NCBI RefSeq assembly: GCF_006148925.1
Contig: NZ_VAWB01000001.1
Coordinates: 1,330,001 to 1,394,000, forward strand
From: Hyunsoonleella aestuarii
Lineage (GTDB): Bacteria; Bacteroidota; Bacteroidia; Flavobacteriales; Flavobacteriaceae
DNA: 64,000 nucleotides
Direction of reading: 5' to 3'
Shown here: piece after piece, positions 55,824 to 64,000 of the stretch
Layout of the letters: each line of letters begins with the position of its first letter
Numbering within the stretch: the first letter of the stretch is position 1
The notes under the pieces: model-generated
Database searches by the model: none
The model's input: only the letters and a program-made list of their open reading frames with translations
What the model was told of the DNA's origin: nothing
Made by a program: the position numbers and the translations under genes

Positions 55824-57272
55824 TTAACCTACAGATCCTTCTAAACTTATTTCTAATAATTTTTGAGCCTCAACTGCAAATTCCATGGGTAGTTTATTCA
55901 AAACCTCTTTACTAAAACCATTTACAATTAAAGCAATAGCCTTTTCTGTATCAATACCACGCTGGTTACAATAGAAAATTTGATCTTCACCAATTTTACT
56001 AGTTGTAGCTTCGTGTTCTATTTTAGCCGATTTGTTTTTAGCTTCTATGTATGGGAATGTGTGGGCACCACATTCATTACCCATTAACAAACTATCGCAT
56101 TGCGAAAAGTTACGAGCATTTTCTGCTCTAGAGCTAATTTGAACTAAACCACGATAACTGTTTTGAGATTTCCCCGCAGAAATACCTTTTGAAATAATAG
56201 TTGATTTGGTGTTTTTACCCAAATGAACCATTTTTGTTCCAGTATCTGCCTGCTGATAGTTATTTGTAACTGCAATGGAGTAAAACTCACCAACAGAATT
56301 ATCACCTTTAAGAATACAAGAAGGGTATTTCCATGTCACCGCAGATCCCGTTTCAACTTGTGTCCAAGATATTTTAGCATTGTTTTCACAAAGACCTCTT
56401 TTAGTAACGAAGTTGTATACACCACCTTTACCTTCAGCATTTCCTGGATACCAGTTCTGAACTGTTGAATATTTTATTTCAGCATCATCTAAAGCGATCA
56501 ACTCAACCACTGCTGCGTGTAATTGGTTTTCATCTCTACTAGGCGCAGTACAACCTTCTAGGTAACTTACATAACTGCCTTCATCAGCAATAACTAAAGT
56601 TCTTTCAAATTGTCCAGTCCCTGCTTGGTTAATTCTGAAATATGTCGATAACTCCATAGGACATTTAACTCCCTTAGGGATATAACAAAAAGAGCCATCA
56701 CTAAAAACGGCACTATTTAAGGCGGCATAGAAATTATCCTTTTGCGGAACAACAGTGCCTATGTATTTCTTTACAAGTTCAGGATGCTCTTTAATAGCTT
56801 CCGAAATACTCATAAATATAATACCCTTTTCACCTAAAGTTTTCTTAAATGTTGTTGCAACAGAAACAGAATCTACAACTACATCCATAGCAACACCAGC
56901 TAGTTTTTTCTGCTCGTCTAGTGAAATTCCAAGTTTTTCAAAAGTTGCTAATAATTCTGGATCTACTTCATCTAAACTATCGTATTTAGGCTTGCTATTG
57001 GGTGCTGAATAATATGATATCCCTTGAAAATCGGGTTTTTCGTAATGCACATTTGCCCATTCGGGTTCGATCATGTCTTTCCAAATGCGAAAGGCTTCTA
57101 AGCGCCATTCGGTCATCCATTCTGGCTCTTCTTTCTTTTGGGAAATGGCACGCACAATACCTTCATTTAAACCATTTGGAAATGTGTCAGATTCAATATC
57201 AGTGTAGAAACCGTATTCATATTCTTTGGTCTTCAGCTCTTCCCGTAAATCATCTTCGGTATACTTCGACAT
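55824..57272 (-). CDS. sufB: Iron-sulfur assembly protein SufB
   Basis: SufB is the main scaffold of the SUF system. The 482-residue product begins [20 protein letters not shown]; a longer frame that would start upstream adds 25 residues that do not fit the family and would overlap the intergenic spacer. Marks are [40 protein letters not shown], and the C-terminal [20 protein letters not shown] with Cys and His of the cluster-assembly site. It follows sufA by 13 bases. Secure. Confidence 0.97.
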   Translation of the reverse strand: MSKYTEDDLREELKTKEYEYGFYTDIESDTFPNGLNEGIVRAISQKKEEPEWMTEWRLEAFRIWKDMIEPEWANVHYEKPDFQGISYYSAPNSKPKYDSLDEVDPELLATFEKLGISLDEQKKLAGVAMDVVVDSVSVATTFKKTLGEKGIIFMSISEAIKEHPELVKKYIGTVVPQKDNFYAALNSAVFSDGSFCYIPKGVKCPMELSTYFRINQAGTGQFERTLVIADEGSYVSYLEGCTAPSRDENQLHAAVVELIALDDAEIKYSTVQNWYPGNAEGKGGVYNFVTKRGLCENNAKISWTQVETGSAVTWKYPSCILKGDNSVGEFYSIAVTNNYQQADTGTKMVHLGKNTKSTIISKGISAGKSQNSYRGLVQISSRAENARNFSQCDSLLMGNECGAHTFPYIEAKNKSAKIEHEATTSKIGEDQIFYCNQRGIDTEKAIALIVNGFSKEVLNKLPMEFAVEAQKLLEISLEGSVG

Positions 57273-57285
57273 AATGCTTTTTATT

Positions 57286-57615
57286 TTATATTGAAAATGA
57301 TTCGCCGCAACCACAAGTACGGTTGGCGTTTGGGTTATTGAAAACAAAACCTGTTCCGTTTAAGCCTCCAGAATATTCTAATGTTGTTCCAATAAGATAT
57401 AAGAAACTTTTTTTGTCTACAATAATTTTAATCCCATTATCTTCAAAAACTTTATCACCGTCTTGTTGCTCCTTATCAAACTTTAAATCGTAAGACAACC
57501 CAGAACAACCCCCACTTTTAACGCCTACACGAACATAATCTGTGGATGCATTATAGCCATCATCAGTCATTAACTCAACGACTTTTTTTTTAGCTGTTTC
57601 TGAAACTTTTATCAT
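57286..57615 (-). CDS. sufA: A-type iron-sulfur carrier protein (HesB/IscA/SufA)
   Basis: A-type carriers receive clusters from SufBC2D and deliver them to apoproteins. The 109-residue product has the three family cysteines: Cys37 in [12 protein letters not shown] and Cys101/Cys103 in the C-terminal CGCGESF. It heads the suf run with sufB 13 bases downstream. No IscR/SufR-type regulator gene is in the window. The choice between the names sufA and iscA rests on its operon. Confidence 0.93.
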   Translation of the reverse strand: MIKVSETAKKKVVELMTDDGYNASTDYVRVGVKSGGCSGLSYDLKFDKEQQDGDKVFEDNGIKIIVDKKSFLYLIGTTLEYSGGLNGTGFVFNNPNANRTCGCGESFSI

Positions 57616-57737
57616 AATTCTTAATTAGATTTAATTCATGTGATTACTTTATTTTTAATATTTGTCACATGTAACTTTTCAAAATTGTTGTCGGTAATCA
57701 GCGACAATTTTTATTAAGAAAGTTTCTAAATAGAGGA

Positions 57738-57745
57738 CAAATATA
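57738..57745 (-). promoter_or_regulatory. Possible -7 box of the suf operon
   Basis: On the minus strand TATATTTG matches TAnnTTTG, about 120 bases before sufA. A TTG lies 14 bases upstream, shorter than the usual spacing, so this is a weak call. Confidence 0.35.
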
Positions 57746-57760
57746 CAATATAAGTCCAGC

Positions 57761-57799
57761 AAAACCATATAACCTAACATTATATTAGTATATGGTTTT
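57761..57799 (-). terminator. Hairpin after the MbnH-like gene
   Basis: AAAACCATATA and TATATGGTTTT are perfect 11-base arms, 11 bases past the stop codon of the di-heme protein gene. The T-run after it is only four bases. It separates this operon from the suf operon. Confidence 0.65.
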
Positions 57800-57810
57800 A
57801 TAGTTTTTTA

Positions 57811-58878
57811 TTATGGATTACTAAAAGCTGAATTATTGATAAATTCATAATCAGAAAGTGATAATAGAAAGGATTTTAAATCGGCTTTATCCTGCATTGA
57901 AAGTTGAACGCCTCCTTGATTTACTTTTTTCATTAAAGGATCGATAGTCGATGAGTTTTTTAGGCCTTCACTATAATGATTAATAACCTCTTCCAAAGTT
58001 GCAAATCTTCCATCATGCATATAGGGTGCTGTAAATGCTAAGTTTCTTAGTGATGGTGATTTAAATTTCCCATTGTCTGCAGGATCTCCCGTAACTGCTC
58101 CAAGACCTAAATCGGTAAAGGTTTTATCTAAACCATTATTATGGAATATATTATCTGTCCAAAGTGGATTGCTTTCGCTGCCGTGGCAATGAAAACAATC
58201 GCCACGATTTTCGTCCATAAATACATTAAACCCATTTTGTTCCTCGGGGGTTAATACGGCTTCTCCTAGAAGAAATTTGTCGAATTTAGAATTAGACGAA
58301 ATCAAAGTACGTTGGAACTGGGCTAAGGCTTTGGTGACTTTTACAGAATCAATTTTTGATGTGCCGAAAGCCAAATTAAATAAGTTGGGATATTCTAGAT
58401 GCTGTTGTAATTTTTCTTCAACATCCTGCCAATCACTTGCCATTTCAGTAAGATCGGATACTGGTACAAAGGCTTGATGTTCTAAACTAAAAGTATTGCC
58501 ATCCCAGAAGAATTTTTCGTCGTAATTCCAAGCTAGATTGAATAAAGGCATGGAGTTACGGTTGCCTAAACTTCCATCAATACCATCACTAAATCTATCG
58601 GAATCTGAAAAGGCGTTTTCTGGAGCATGACAGTCGGCACAAGCTTGAGAATTGTTTCCAGACAAAATAGGATCGAAAAACAATTTTTTTCCTAAGGCGA
58701 TGCCTTCTGTGGTTTGAGGGTTATCGTTTGGGATAATTGGATTTAAAATACGCGCTTCAAATAATTGTGGTATTTCTAAAGGACTTGGAGTAGACACATA
58801 GGTTTCTACACTTTCATTTGAACAAGACGTGTATATAAAAGTTAATAGGATAATGATATATGAGTTCCACTTTTTCAA
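57811..58878 (-). CDS. MbnH/MauG-like di-heme cytochrome c peroxidase family lipoprotein
   Basis: A 355-residue exported protein with two c-type heme sites, C80-x2-C83-H84 and C228-x2-C231-H232, and the family segment TAPYMHDGRFATLEEVINHY. A lipobox (FIYTSC, Cys19) predicts lipid anchoring. The start is a TTG two bases after the MbnP-like gene; no other start fits the signal peptide. Members include cytochrome c peroxidases, MauG (tryptophan cross-linking) and MbnH. Direct pairing with an MbnP-like gene favours MbnH, which oxidises a tryptophan of MbnP to kynurenine in Methylosinus. Peroxide detoxification remains an alternative. Confidence 0.9.
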   Translation of the reverse strand: MKKWNSYIIILLTFIYTSCSNESVETYVSTPSPLEIPQLFEARILNPIIPNDNPQTTEGIALGKKLFFDPILSGNNSQACADCHAPENAFSDSDRFSDGIDGSLGNRNSMPLFNLAWNYDEKFFWDGNTFSLEHQAFVPVSDLTEMASDWQDVEEKLQQHLEYPNLFNLAFGTSKIDSVKVTKALAQFQRTLISSNSKFDKFLLGEAVLTPEEQNGFNVFMDENRGDCFHCHGSESNPLWTDNIFHNNGLDKTFTDLGLGAVTGDPADNGKFKSPSLRNLAFTAPYMHDGRFATLEEVINHYSEGLKNSSTIDPLMKKVNQGGVQLSMQDKADLKSFLLSLSDYEFINNSAFSNP

Positions 58879-58880
58879 TG

Positions 58881-59651
58881 TTATTCAATTGAAATTAAAT
58901 TAAACACGTTTTGCCCGTTTTCGAACATCATTATTTGAGCCATTGAATTTGGCATAAGCCCTTGGTTTAATTGATTTAAATCCCACCTGTTTGGGTTTTT
59001 AAACCATTCGGCAATATTCATTTCTATGTTAAACGTAGAATTACCAGAAATATTTACAGATCCTAGATTTACAGTTATAAATGTATTTTGCGGAAAAGTT
59101 GGTCTGTTTCCTGGGTTATCTACGGCTCGTATAGCATGAAAATTATAGCCTTGTTCTGTGTTTGAACTGTTTACAAATTTACCATCTAGTTGCATATAAT
59201 GGTAGCCGCCACCAAGCATCGTTGGGACACTCCATGATATTGAGTTTAAATCTTGATATGCGTTATGAATGTTATCTTCATTTTTAAAGCCAAATATGAA
59301 TGAAACGTTGGTGTAAGTTCCAGCAGGTATAAATGTAATTGGTTCAAATGTTAGGTCTTCGTTATTTGTTACATCGACCAGATTATAACCATTTACTTTT
59401 AAAGTTTCCCCATTTAAACTTGTAAAAGTGATGTCGGAAATTAAATATCTTAAACGCTCAATACTTAAAGTTTCTCCATTAGCATTTGTGAATTTTAAAT
59501 CGTTGAAATCAGAATTAGTTACTGGCGTTCCATCCCAAGTATGTGAAAAGTTGAAGGCCATTTTTGCGTTTGAAATGGTATCATCATTATCCGTGTCGCA
59601 TGAAACGAAAACTGCAAGAATTAACAAGAATATAGATGTTAACTTATTCAT
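58881..59651 (-). CDS. MbnP-like copper-binding lipoprotein
   Basis: A 256-residue lipoprotein (lipobox FVSC, Cys18) of the MbnP family. Family-like segments are MAFNFSHTWDGTPVT, SIERLRYLISDITFTS, GGGYHYMQLDGKFV and FNIEMNIAEWFKNPNRWDL. MbnP of Methylosinus binds copper after a Trp has been converted to kynurenine by MbnH. Here Trp39, Trp140, Trp216 and Trp223 are candidates, and His37, His151, Met153 and His172 possible ligands. The start overlaps the previous gene by eight bases and the MbnH-like gene follows after two, so the pair is translationally close. Confidence 0.85.
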   Translation of the reverse strand: MNKLTSIFLLILAVFVSCDTDNDDTISNAKMAFNFSHTWDGTPVTNSDFNDLKFTNANGETLSIERLRYLISDITFTSLNGETLKVNGYNLVDVTNNEDLTFEPITFIPAGTYTNVSFIFGFKNEDNIHNAYQDLNSISWSVPTMLGGGYHYMQLDGKFVNSSNTEQGYNFHAIRAVDNPGNRPTFPQNTFITVNLGSVNISGNSTFNIEMNIAEWFKNPNRWDLNQLNQGLMPNSMAQIMMFENGQNVFNLISIE

Positions 59652-60978
59652 TTATTGTGATTATTAGTAGGTCTGAAAAGCCTTTATTTTCTGTAATGTC
59701 TTGATTTGAACTACTAGTTTCTCCAATTGCAACATAAGTACCACCGTTCAATTGGGTAACATCATTGGTAAAATCGATTTCAGTACCACCAATTGTTTTT
59801 TGCCATTCTATACTAGCATTTAAATCAATTTTTATAATCCACGCATCATTTTGCCCCTCATTTTCTGTAAGGTTACCATTTGAACTTCTTGAATTACCAC
59901 TTAATATAAAACTGCCATCATGTGTTTTTGAAATAGCACTTCCAGAGTCAAAATTGCTTCCGCCCAGGGATTTATCCCATAACAAATCGCCATTTGGGGT
60001 TATCTTGATTAACCATAAATCAGCAGCGCCATAGTTGTTAGAAACATCTTGATCACTACTGCGTGTATCTCCAATAATTAAATAATTACCGTCGTTCGTA
60101 GTAGTTATACCATAGGCTTTGTCTATTTCAGTGCCACCAAAAGATTTTTCCCAAATGAGGCTTCCAGTTTCTGAAATTTTAATAACCCAGAAATCATAGG
60201 AGCCTTTGTTGTTTGTAATATCTACATCAACACTATCGGACGAACCAACAATTATATAATTATTATCTATTGTCTGAACAACATCATTAGGTGTGTCGGT
60301 AAATGTACCACCATAAAATTTACTCCATTGTTTGTTACCATATGAATCTAATTTAATAGCCCAATAGTCACCTCCAGCATGACCCTTTGATGTAAAATAT
60401 TTACTATTCCCTTCTCCACCAGATGCTGTAACATCTAATTCACCAATCAAAAGATATCCATTATCGTTTGTTTCAATAATTGAAATACCTCTGTCTAAAC
60501 CTGAAAAACCAAATGATTTTTCCCATGAAATATCCCCTGAAGTGTCCAATTTAATTAACCAAAAATCTTGAATTCCAGCATTTGAGGTGACATTTCCATC
60601 ATTACTAAAACTAAATCCAATTAAAGCAAAACCATTATCCGATGTTTGAATAATATCACTAGCTCTGTCATTACTATTTCCTCCATACGTCTTACTCAAT
60701 TGTAATTGGTTGTTTAGGTCAAATTTTAATAACCAGTAGTCAAAAGATTCATCTATTTTATTTTCTATATCCCCATCATTACTTTGGGTATAGCCAATAA
60801 CTGCATAGCCACCATCATTTGTTCTTATAACCTTGTTTCCACTTTCATTTTTAGTACCCCCAAAAGTTTTTATAGAACTTACTTCAAAATTCTGTTCATT
60901 ATTTTCCGAATCATCGGAAGAACAACTTAACAAAAAAGTGCATATACATATTAAGATATATCTTTTTCTCTTTGACAT
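59644..60978 (-). CDS. Seven-repeat beta-propeller lipoprotein
   Basis: A 444-residue predicted lipoprotein (FLLSC, Cys19, then SSDDSENN). It consists of seven repeats of about 57-65 residues, each with the pattern K-x-[FYIL]-GG-(x)n-TNDGGY-x-[VI]-G-x-[ST], an Asn/Asp-rich turn and [DF]-[YFL]-W-[LIV]-IK. Seven such units make a closed seven-bladed propeller probable. No catalytic motif was seen. It lies between the LVIVD-type gene (12 bases upstream) and the MbnP-like gene (eight-base overlap), so it should work in the same place, most likely as a binding protein at the surface. Confidence 0.8.
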   Translation of the reverse strand: MSKRKRYILICICTFLLSCSSDDSENNEQNFEVSSIKTFGGTKNESGNKVIRTNDGGYAVIGYTQSNDGDIENKIDESFDYWLLKFDLNNQLQLSKTYGGNSNDRASDIIQTSDNGFALIGFSFSNDGNVTSNAGIQDFWLIKLDTSGDISWEKSFGFSGLDRGISIIETNDNGYLLIGELDVTASGGEGNSKYFTSKGHAGGDYWAIKLDSYGNKQWSKFYGGTFTDTPNDVVQTIDNNYIIVGSSDSVDVDITNNKGSYDFWVIKISETGSLIWEKSFGGTEIDKAYGITTTNDGNYLIIGDTRSSDQDVSNNYGAADLWLIKITPNGDLLWDKSLGGSNFDSGSAISKTHDGSFILSGNSRSSNGNLTENEGQNDAWIIKIDLNASIEWQKTIGGTEIDFTNDVTQLNGGTYVAIGETSSSNQDITENKGFSDLLIITINE

Positions 60979-60990
60979 AAAAACTTTTTG

Positions 60991-62457
60991 TCAGTTACTT
61001 TTTTTTACAACAAATAAACCGCGATTTATATCGCTAATAATAATATTTCCACTAGGGAAATAAGGGTATACATTCCAAGCACCATCAAAATCGTCTAAAT
61101 CATTTTCTGGGTATGTATCAAAAAATCCAATTTCAGTCATAGAACTAGAGTCTAAATTTGAAATATCAATCATTCTAACTCCAGCTCTATAATTAGCAAG
61201 ATAAAAAGTGGTTTCTTTTATATACCCATTATGGTCTATGGCTGTTGTTGGACCTAAATATTCTAAATGAAGAATGGGATTATCTAAATCTGAAAAATCG
61301 AAAACTAAAGTTCTGGTTTGTTTTCCAGCTCCTTCATCACCTTCATCCCCTGCGATAAAATATCTTTGATTATCTGTAAACCATCCTTGATGGGGTAATA
61401 CAGGATTTGGGTAAGAGATAGTACTAATAGGAATAATATTATTTTTGTCGGTAACATCTAAAATCGTGAATAGGCCAATATAAGCTTGACAACCAATATA
61501 AATTTCTCGTCCAATATAATCCGCATCTGGACCATTGTAATTTATAACCTGAGCATCATGGGAATATTGTGCGGCTGAGTATCCACCTTCATCAATTGGT
61601 GAACTAGTGTTTTGTATATTAATAAAATGAGGCCCGCCACCATAGGTAGTTGCACCAACAGCATATGCATAACCACTATCTTCATTAATAACAATATTAT
61701 GGGCACTTCCAAAACCAGTAAAGCGATTATCACTAGTAAATGTTTCTGGTGGATTGGTTACATTTCTTAAACGAGTTAAGTCAAATAATTGCATGCCATG
61801 GTTTGTAGCTTCACTAACTATGTATGCATAATTATTATAAACCTTAACATCGCGCCAAACAGTACTTGAAGTTGCTGTGGGTAATTTACCTAAATAAATG
61901 GGCTGGCTAGGAATTGTTATGTCTATAAAAGCAGTACCATTATTTAAGCACAATAAAGCATATTCATTTCCGGTCATTGGATCTGTCCAACCCCAAGAGT
62001 CATTTGCAGAACTTGCAGAAACGGTTTCTAAAGAAATACGTGACATTAAATCATAATCGCTACAAGGATAAATGTCGGCAAACCCATCAATACAAGGCGC
62101 TAAAGGTATGTTAGGATCTACATAATCATCATCACATAAATTGCCAATGCCATCGTTGTCATCATCTTCTTGATTTGGATTGGCAATTAGAGTGCAATTA
62201 TCATTAATATCGAAAATGCCATCGTTATCATCATCTTCATCACACAAATCCCCTATCCCATCATTGTCTAAATCTTCTTGATTTGGGTTTGCAATTAAAG
62301 GACAATTATCAGCTGATTCTTCTATGCCGTCATTATCGTTATCTATGATTTGAACTAATTCAACAGGTTCATCATCACAGGATTGAAAATAGATGACTGA
62401 TATGCAGACAAAAGAGAAAATTTTAAGAAGTTTAAATTGTTGTTTATTAGAATTCAT
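60991..62457 (-). CDS. LVIVD-repeat / choice-of-anchor B lipoprotein with thrombospondin type 3 repeats
   Basis: A 488-residue predicted lipoprotein (YFQSC, Cys27, then DDEP). Residues about 37-110 hold two calcium-binding thrombospondin type 3-like repeats (DNDNDGIEESADNC, then LIANPNQED twice). Residues 120-488 match the choice-of-anchor B family with LVIVD-like propeller repeats (NNGTAFIDITIPSQPIYLGK, YNNYAYIVSEATNHGMQLFD, YSHDAQVINYNGPDADYIG). Such proteins are known in marine bacteria, usually as secreted proteins of unknown function. It is the first gene of the four-lipoprotein operon. Confidence 0.88.
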   Translation of the reverse strand: MNSNKQQFKLLKIFSFVCISVIYFQSCDDEPVELVQIIDNDNDGIEESADNCPLIANPNQEDLDNDGIGDLCDEDDDNDGIFDINDNCTLIANPNQEDDDNDGIGNLCDDDYVDPNIPLAPCIDGFADIYPCSDYDLMSRISLETVSASSANDSWGWTDPMTGNEYALLCLNNGTAFIDITIPSQPIYLGKLPTATSSTVWRDVKVYNNYAYIVSEATNHGMQLFDLTRLRNVTNPPETFTSDNRFTGFGSAHNIVINEDSGYAYAVGATTYGGGPHFINIQNTSSPIDEGGYSAAQYSHDAQVINYNGPDADYIGREIYIGCQAYIGLFTILDVTDKNNIIPISTISYPNPVLPHQGWFTDNQRYFIAGDEGDEGAGKQTRTLVFDFSDLDNPILHLEYLGPTTAIDHNGYIKETTFYLANYRAGVRMIDISNLDSSSMTEIGFFDTYPENDLDDFDGAWNVYPYFPSGNIIISDINRGLFVVKKSN

Positions 62458-62641
62458 AGGCTTTTTGCGATTTTTATTTCTTCATCATAGTTCGGTTAAT
62501 AAGGTATTAGCTTTTTTATTTTTAAAACGAGCAATGGGTAAAGTCTATTGTGTATAACAAACTTATTCAATATAATTCAATAATGTAAGAGCGTCTCAAT
62601 TTTAATGTTAAAAATGTATAAATTATTAGAAACAAGCTTCT

Positions 62642-62649
62642 TATTTTTG
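62642..62649 (+). promoter_or_regulatory. Putative -7 box for thiL
   Basis: TATTTTTG followed by CAAA and the thiL ATG; matches TAnnTTTG and implies a nearly leaderless mRNA. No TPP-riboswitch-like leader is possible in the space. Confidence 0.5.
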
Positions 62650-62653
62650 CAAA

Positions 62654-63700
62654 ATGATAGAAGACAAAAATCAACAGCGAACCCCCTTAAGCGAGTTAGG
62701 AGAGTTTGCACTTATCGAGCACTTAACAAAGCAATTTAATATAAAGCATACTTCAACGGTAAAAGGTATTGGTGATGATGCAGCAATTTTAAATTTTGAA
62801 GACAATAAAATAGTAGTGACAACAGATTTACTAATTGAAAATGTGCATTTTGATTTAAGTTATATGCCTTTAAAACATTTAGGGTATAAAGCAATTATGG
62901 TTAACTTGTCCGATGTTTATGCAATGAATGCTACTGCGACACAGATTACAGTTTCTGTAGCGGTTTCTAATAGATTTCCTTTGGAAGCACTTGAAGATCT
63001 ATATGCAGGTATAGAAACAGCAGCGAGTCTTTATAATATTGATTTGATTGGAGGAGACACAACATCGTCAACCACTGGCTTGCTTATCTCCGTTACGGCT
63101 ATTGGTGAGGTAGATGGGAATGATGAGGTTTACAGATCTGGAGCCAAACCAAACGATTTATTGGTAGTTTCAGGAGATTTAGGGGCTGCTTACATGGGGC
63201 TTCAAGTTCTTGAACGTGAAAAAGAAGTTTATAAAGTAAATCCTAATAATCAGCCAGATTTGGAACCGTATACTTATATTATTGAACGCCAACTTAAACC
63301 TGAAGCAAGGAAAGATATTGTAAAATTGTTGAAGGATTTAGAAGTGAAACCTACTTCAATGATTGATATAAGTGATGGGTTGTCTTCTGAAATATTACAT
63401 ATTTGTAGGCAAAGTGAGGTTGGATGTGATTTATATGAGGAAAAGATTCCCTTAGATCCTCAAGTAATTACAGTATGTGAAGAGTTTAATATTGATAGCA
63501 CAACTGTTGCCTTAAATGGTGGAGAAGATTACGAGTTGTTATTTACAATCTCTCCAGAGGACTATCCAAAAATAAAGGCAAACCCCAGTTTGACAGTAAT
63601 TGGTCATATGGTGGATAATAGTATGGGTGTGCATTTGGTGACTCGGGTAGGGTCTAAAATTCCTTTAAAAGCTCAAGGATGGAAAAACTTTACTAGCTAA
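62654..63700 (+). CDS. thiL: Thiamine-monophosphate kinase
   Basis: ThiL phosphorylates thiamine monophosphate to thiamine diphosphate. The 348-residue product has the AIR synthase-like (PurM) fold with GIGDDAAILNFEDNKIVVTTDLL, VNLSDVYAMNATATQIT, DLIGGDTTSS and ISDGLSSEILHIC, and ends with NGGEDYELLFTI. Length and motifs are typical. Other thiamine genes are not adjacent. Its last eight bases overlap the small convergent gene. Secure. Confidence 0.97.
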   Translation: MIEDKNQQRTPLSELGEFALIEHLTKQFNIKHTSTVKGIGDDAAILNFEDNKIVVTTDLLIENVHFDLSYMPLKHLGYKAIMVNLSDVYAMNATATQITVSVAVSNRFPLEALEDLYAGIETAASLYNIDLIGGDTTSSTTGLLISVTAIGEVDGNDEVYRSGAKPNDLLVVSGDLGAAYMGLQVLEREKEVYKVNPNNQPDLEPYTYIIERQLKPEARKDIVKLLKDLEVKPTSMIDISDGLSSEILHICRQSEVGCDLYEEKIPLDPQVITVCEEFNIDSTTVALNGGEDYELLFTISPEDYPKIKANPSLTVIGHMVDNSMGVHLVTRVGSKIPLKAQGWKNFTS

Positions 63701-63917
63701 CTGCTTTTAAAGACTTTCGTCTAATTTTTTTATTATGAATTTTTTCTAAAACAGAATTTATTTCTCTGTATTGAGGGGTAAGCTTGGTAAGATTTCCAGA
63801 CTCATCTGTCGTAAATTGCTCATGGCACTGTTGACACATGAATTCTTTGACATAGTAAGTTACTTTTTTAGTCACTTCAAGATCGTGACCAAAAAATGAA
63901 CAATAAATGTTCTTCAT
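63693..63917 (-). CDS. Small CxxC zinc-ribbon-like protein
   Basis: A 74-residue protein with one CxxC pair (EFMCQQCHEQFTTDESGN), a further Cys at position 6 and nearby His residues, and a basic C-terminal tail (HNKKIRRKSLKAVS). This looks like a small zinc-binding protein; members of similar size are common in Flavobacteriaceae but have no known role. The gene overlaps thiL by eight bases in convergent orientation. That it is coding is supported by the CxxC spacing and clean start. Confidence 0.7.
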   Translation of the reverse strand: MKNIYCSFFGHDLEVTKKVTYYVKEFMCQQCHEQFTTDESGNLTKLTPQYREINSVLEKIHNKKIRRKSLKAVS

Positions 63918-64000
63918 ATTTTATGCTATTAACTAATTATAAGGGAGTTAAAAGTATAAAATATAATTATAATTGCAAAATAAACCGTTAGGCAGCACTT

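Noticed and set aside
57273-57347. 25-residue N-terminal extension of SufB
   Set aside because: It would overlap sufA by about 60 bases and it precedes the usual MSKYTEDDL-type start.
59644-60978. Regular 180-base periodicity suggesting a repeat array
   Set aside because: The period comes from the seven propeller repeats in the encoded protein; the DNA copies are diverged.
62127-62345. DNA tandem repeat at the start of the LVIVD gene
   Set aside because: The repeat is explained by the thrombospondin type 3 calcium repeats of the protein and not by a mobile or CRISPR-like structure.

Overview
The window is a contiguous piece of an AT-rich chromosome from a member of the Bacteroidota, almost certainly the family Flavobacteriaceae. 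The evidence is the protein content (DUF4270, DUF3078, DUF2480, DUF5689, TonB receptors with CarboxypepD_reg-like N-termini, a Cys-poor DksA/TraR-like protein, LVIVD-type lipoproteins), the lack of Shine-Dalgarno-like leaders, and several TAnnTTTG promoter boxes placed a few bases before start codons. No tRNA, rRNA, CRISPR array, insertion sequence or prophage was seen. Genes are tightly packed and look intact; only atpD is cut, by the left edge.

Layout. 1-9 kb (mostly minus strand): the start of atpD, a TonB-dependent receptor, then the operon GT5-like protein > DUF4270 lipoprotein > glmS. 8.9-20 kb (plus strand): panC, panD, a flippase-like membrane protein, an esterase-fold protein without its nucleophile, radA, ileS, a DksA/TraR-like protein, lspA and a lipid-anchored phospholipase D. 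20-22 kb (minus): rimK > AstE/AspA-like hydrolase > 5-formyl-THF cyclo-ligase. 22-34 kb (plus): uvrC, a patatin/Omp85-like protein, hmgA-hppD, a DUF3108 protein, tryptophan 2,3-dioxygenase, an M23-fold lipoprotein and pgi. 34-46 kb: two successive modules of the same shape, each with a TonB receptor, a lipoprotein and a small membrane protein on plus and an endonuclease/exonuclease/phosphatase (EEP) protein on minus. 46-47 kb: hflX. 47.5-57.7 kb (minus): the SUF iron-sulfur region, sufA, sufB, a small lipoprotein, sufC, sufD, sufS, then an M43 metalloprotease and a META lipoprotein, then sufE, a SufT/MIP18-type protein, DUF2480 and DUF3078. 57.8-62.5 kb (minus): a four-gene operon of predicted lipoproteins that ends in an MbnP-like copper protein and an MbnH/MauG-like di-heme enzyme. 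62.6-64 kb: thiL and a small CxxC protein.

Most of the window is conserved housekeeping. The parts most likely to hold undescribed biology are: (i) the four-lipoprotein operon with the MbnP/MbnH pair and two beta-propeller proteins, a plausible surface copper or redox module with a post-translationally modified tryptophan; (ii) the twin receptor/lipoprotein/membrane protein/EEP modules, which look like an old tandem duplication and could serve capture of a phosphorus-rich polymer such as nucleic acid (inference); (iii) a small lipoprotein with NlpE-C-like character inside the suf operon; (iv) a structured non-coding stretch after hflX; and (v) several proteins that keep a known enzyme fold but have lost or changed key residues (GT5 half-protein, esterase-fold protein, DksA-like protein, M23 protein).

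All calls are from reading the sequence and translations by eye; no database search was run. Where a longer reading frame begins at a TTG that seems unlikely, the preferred start is given and explained.
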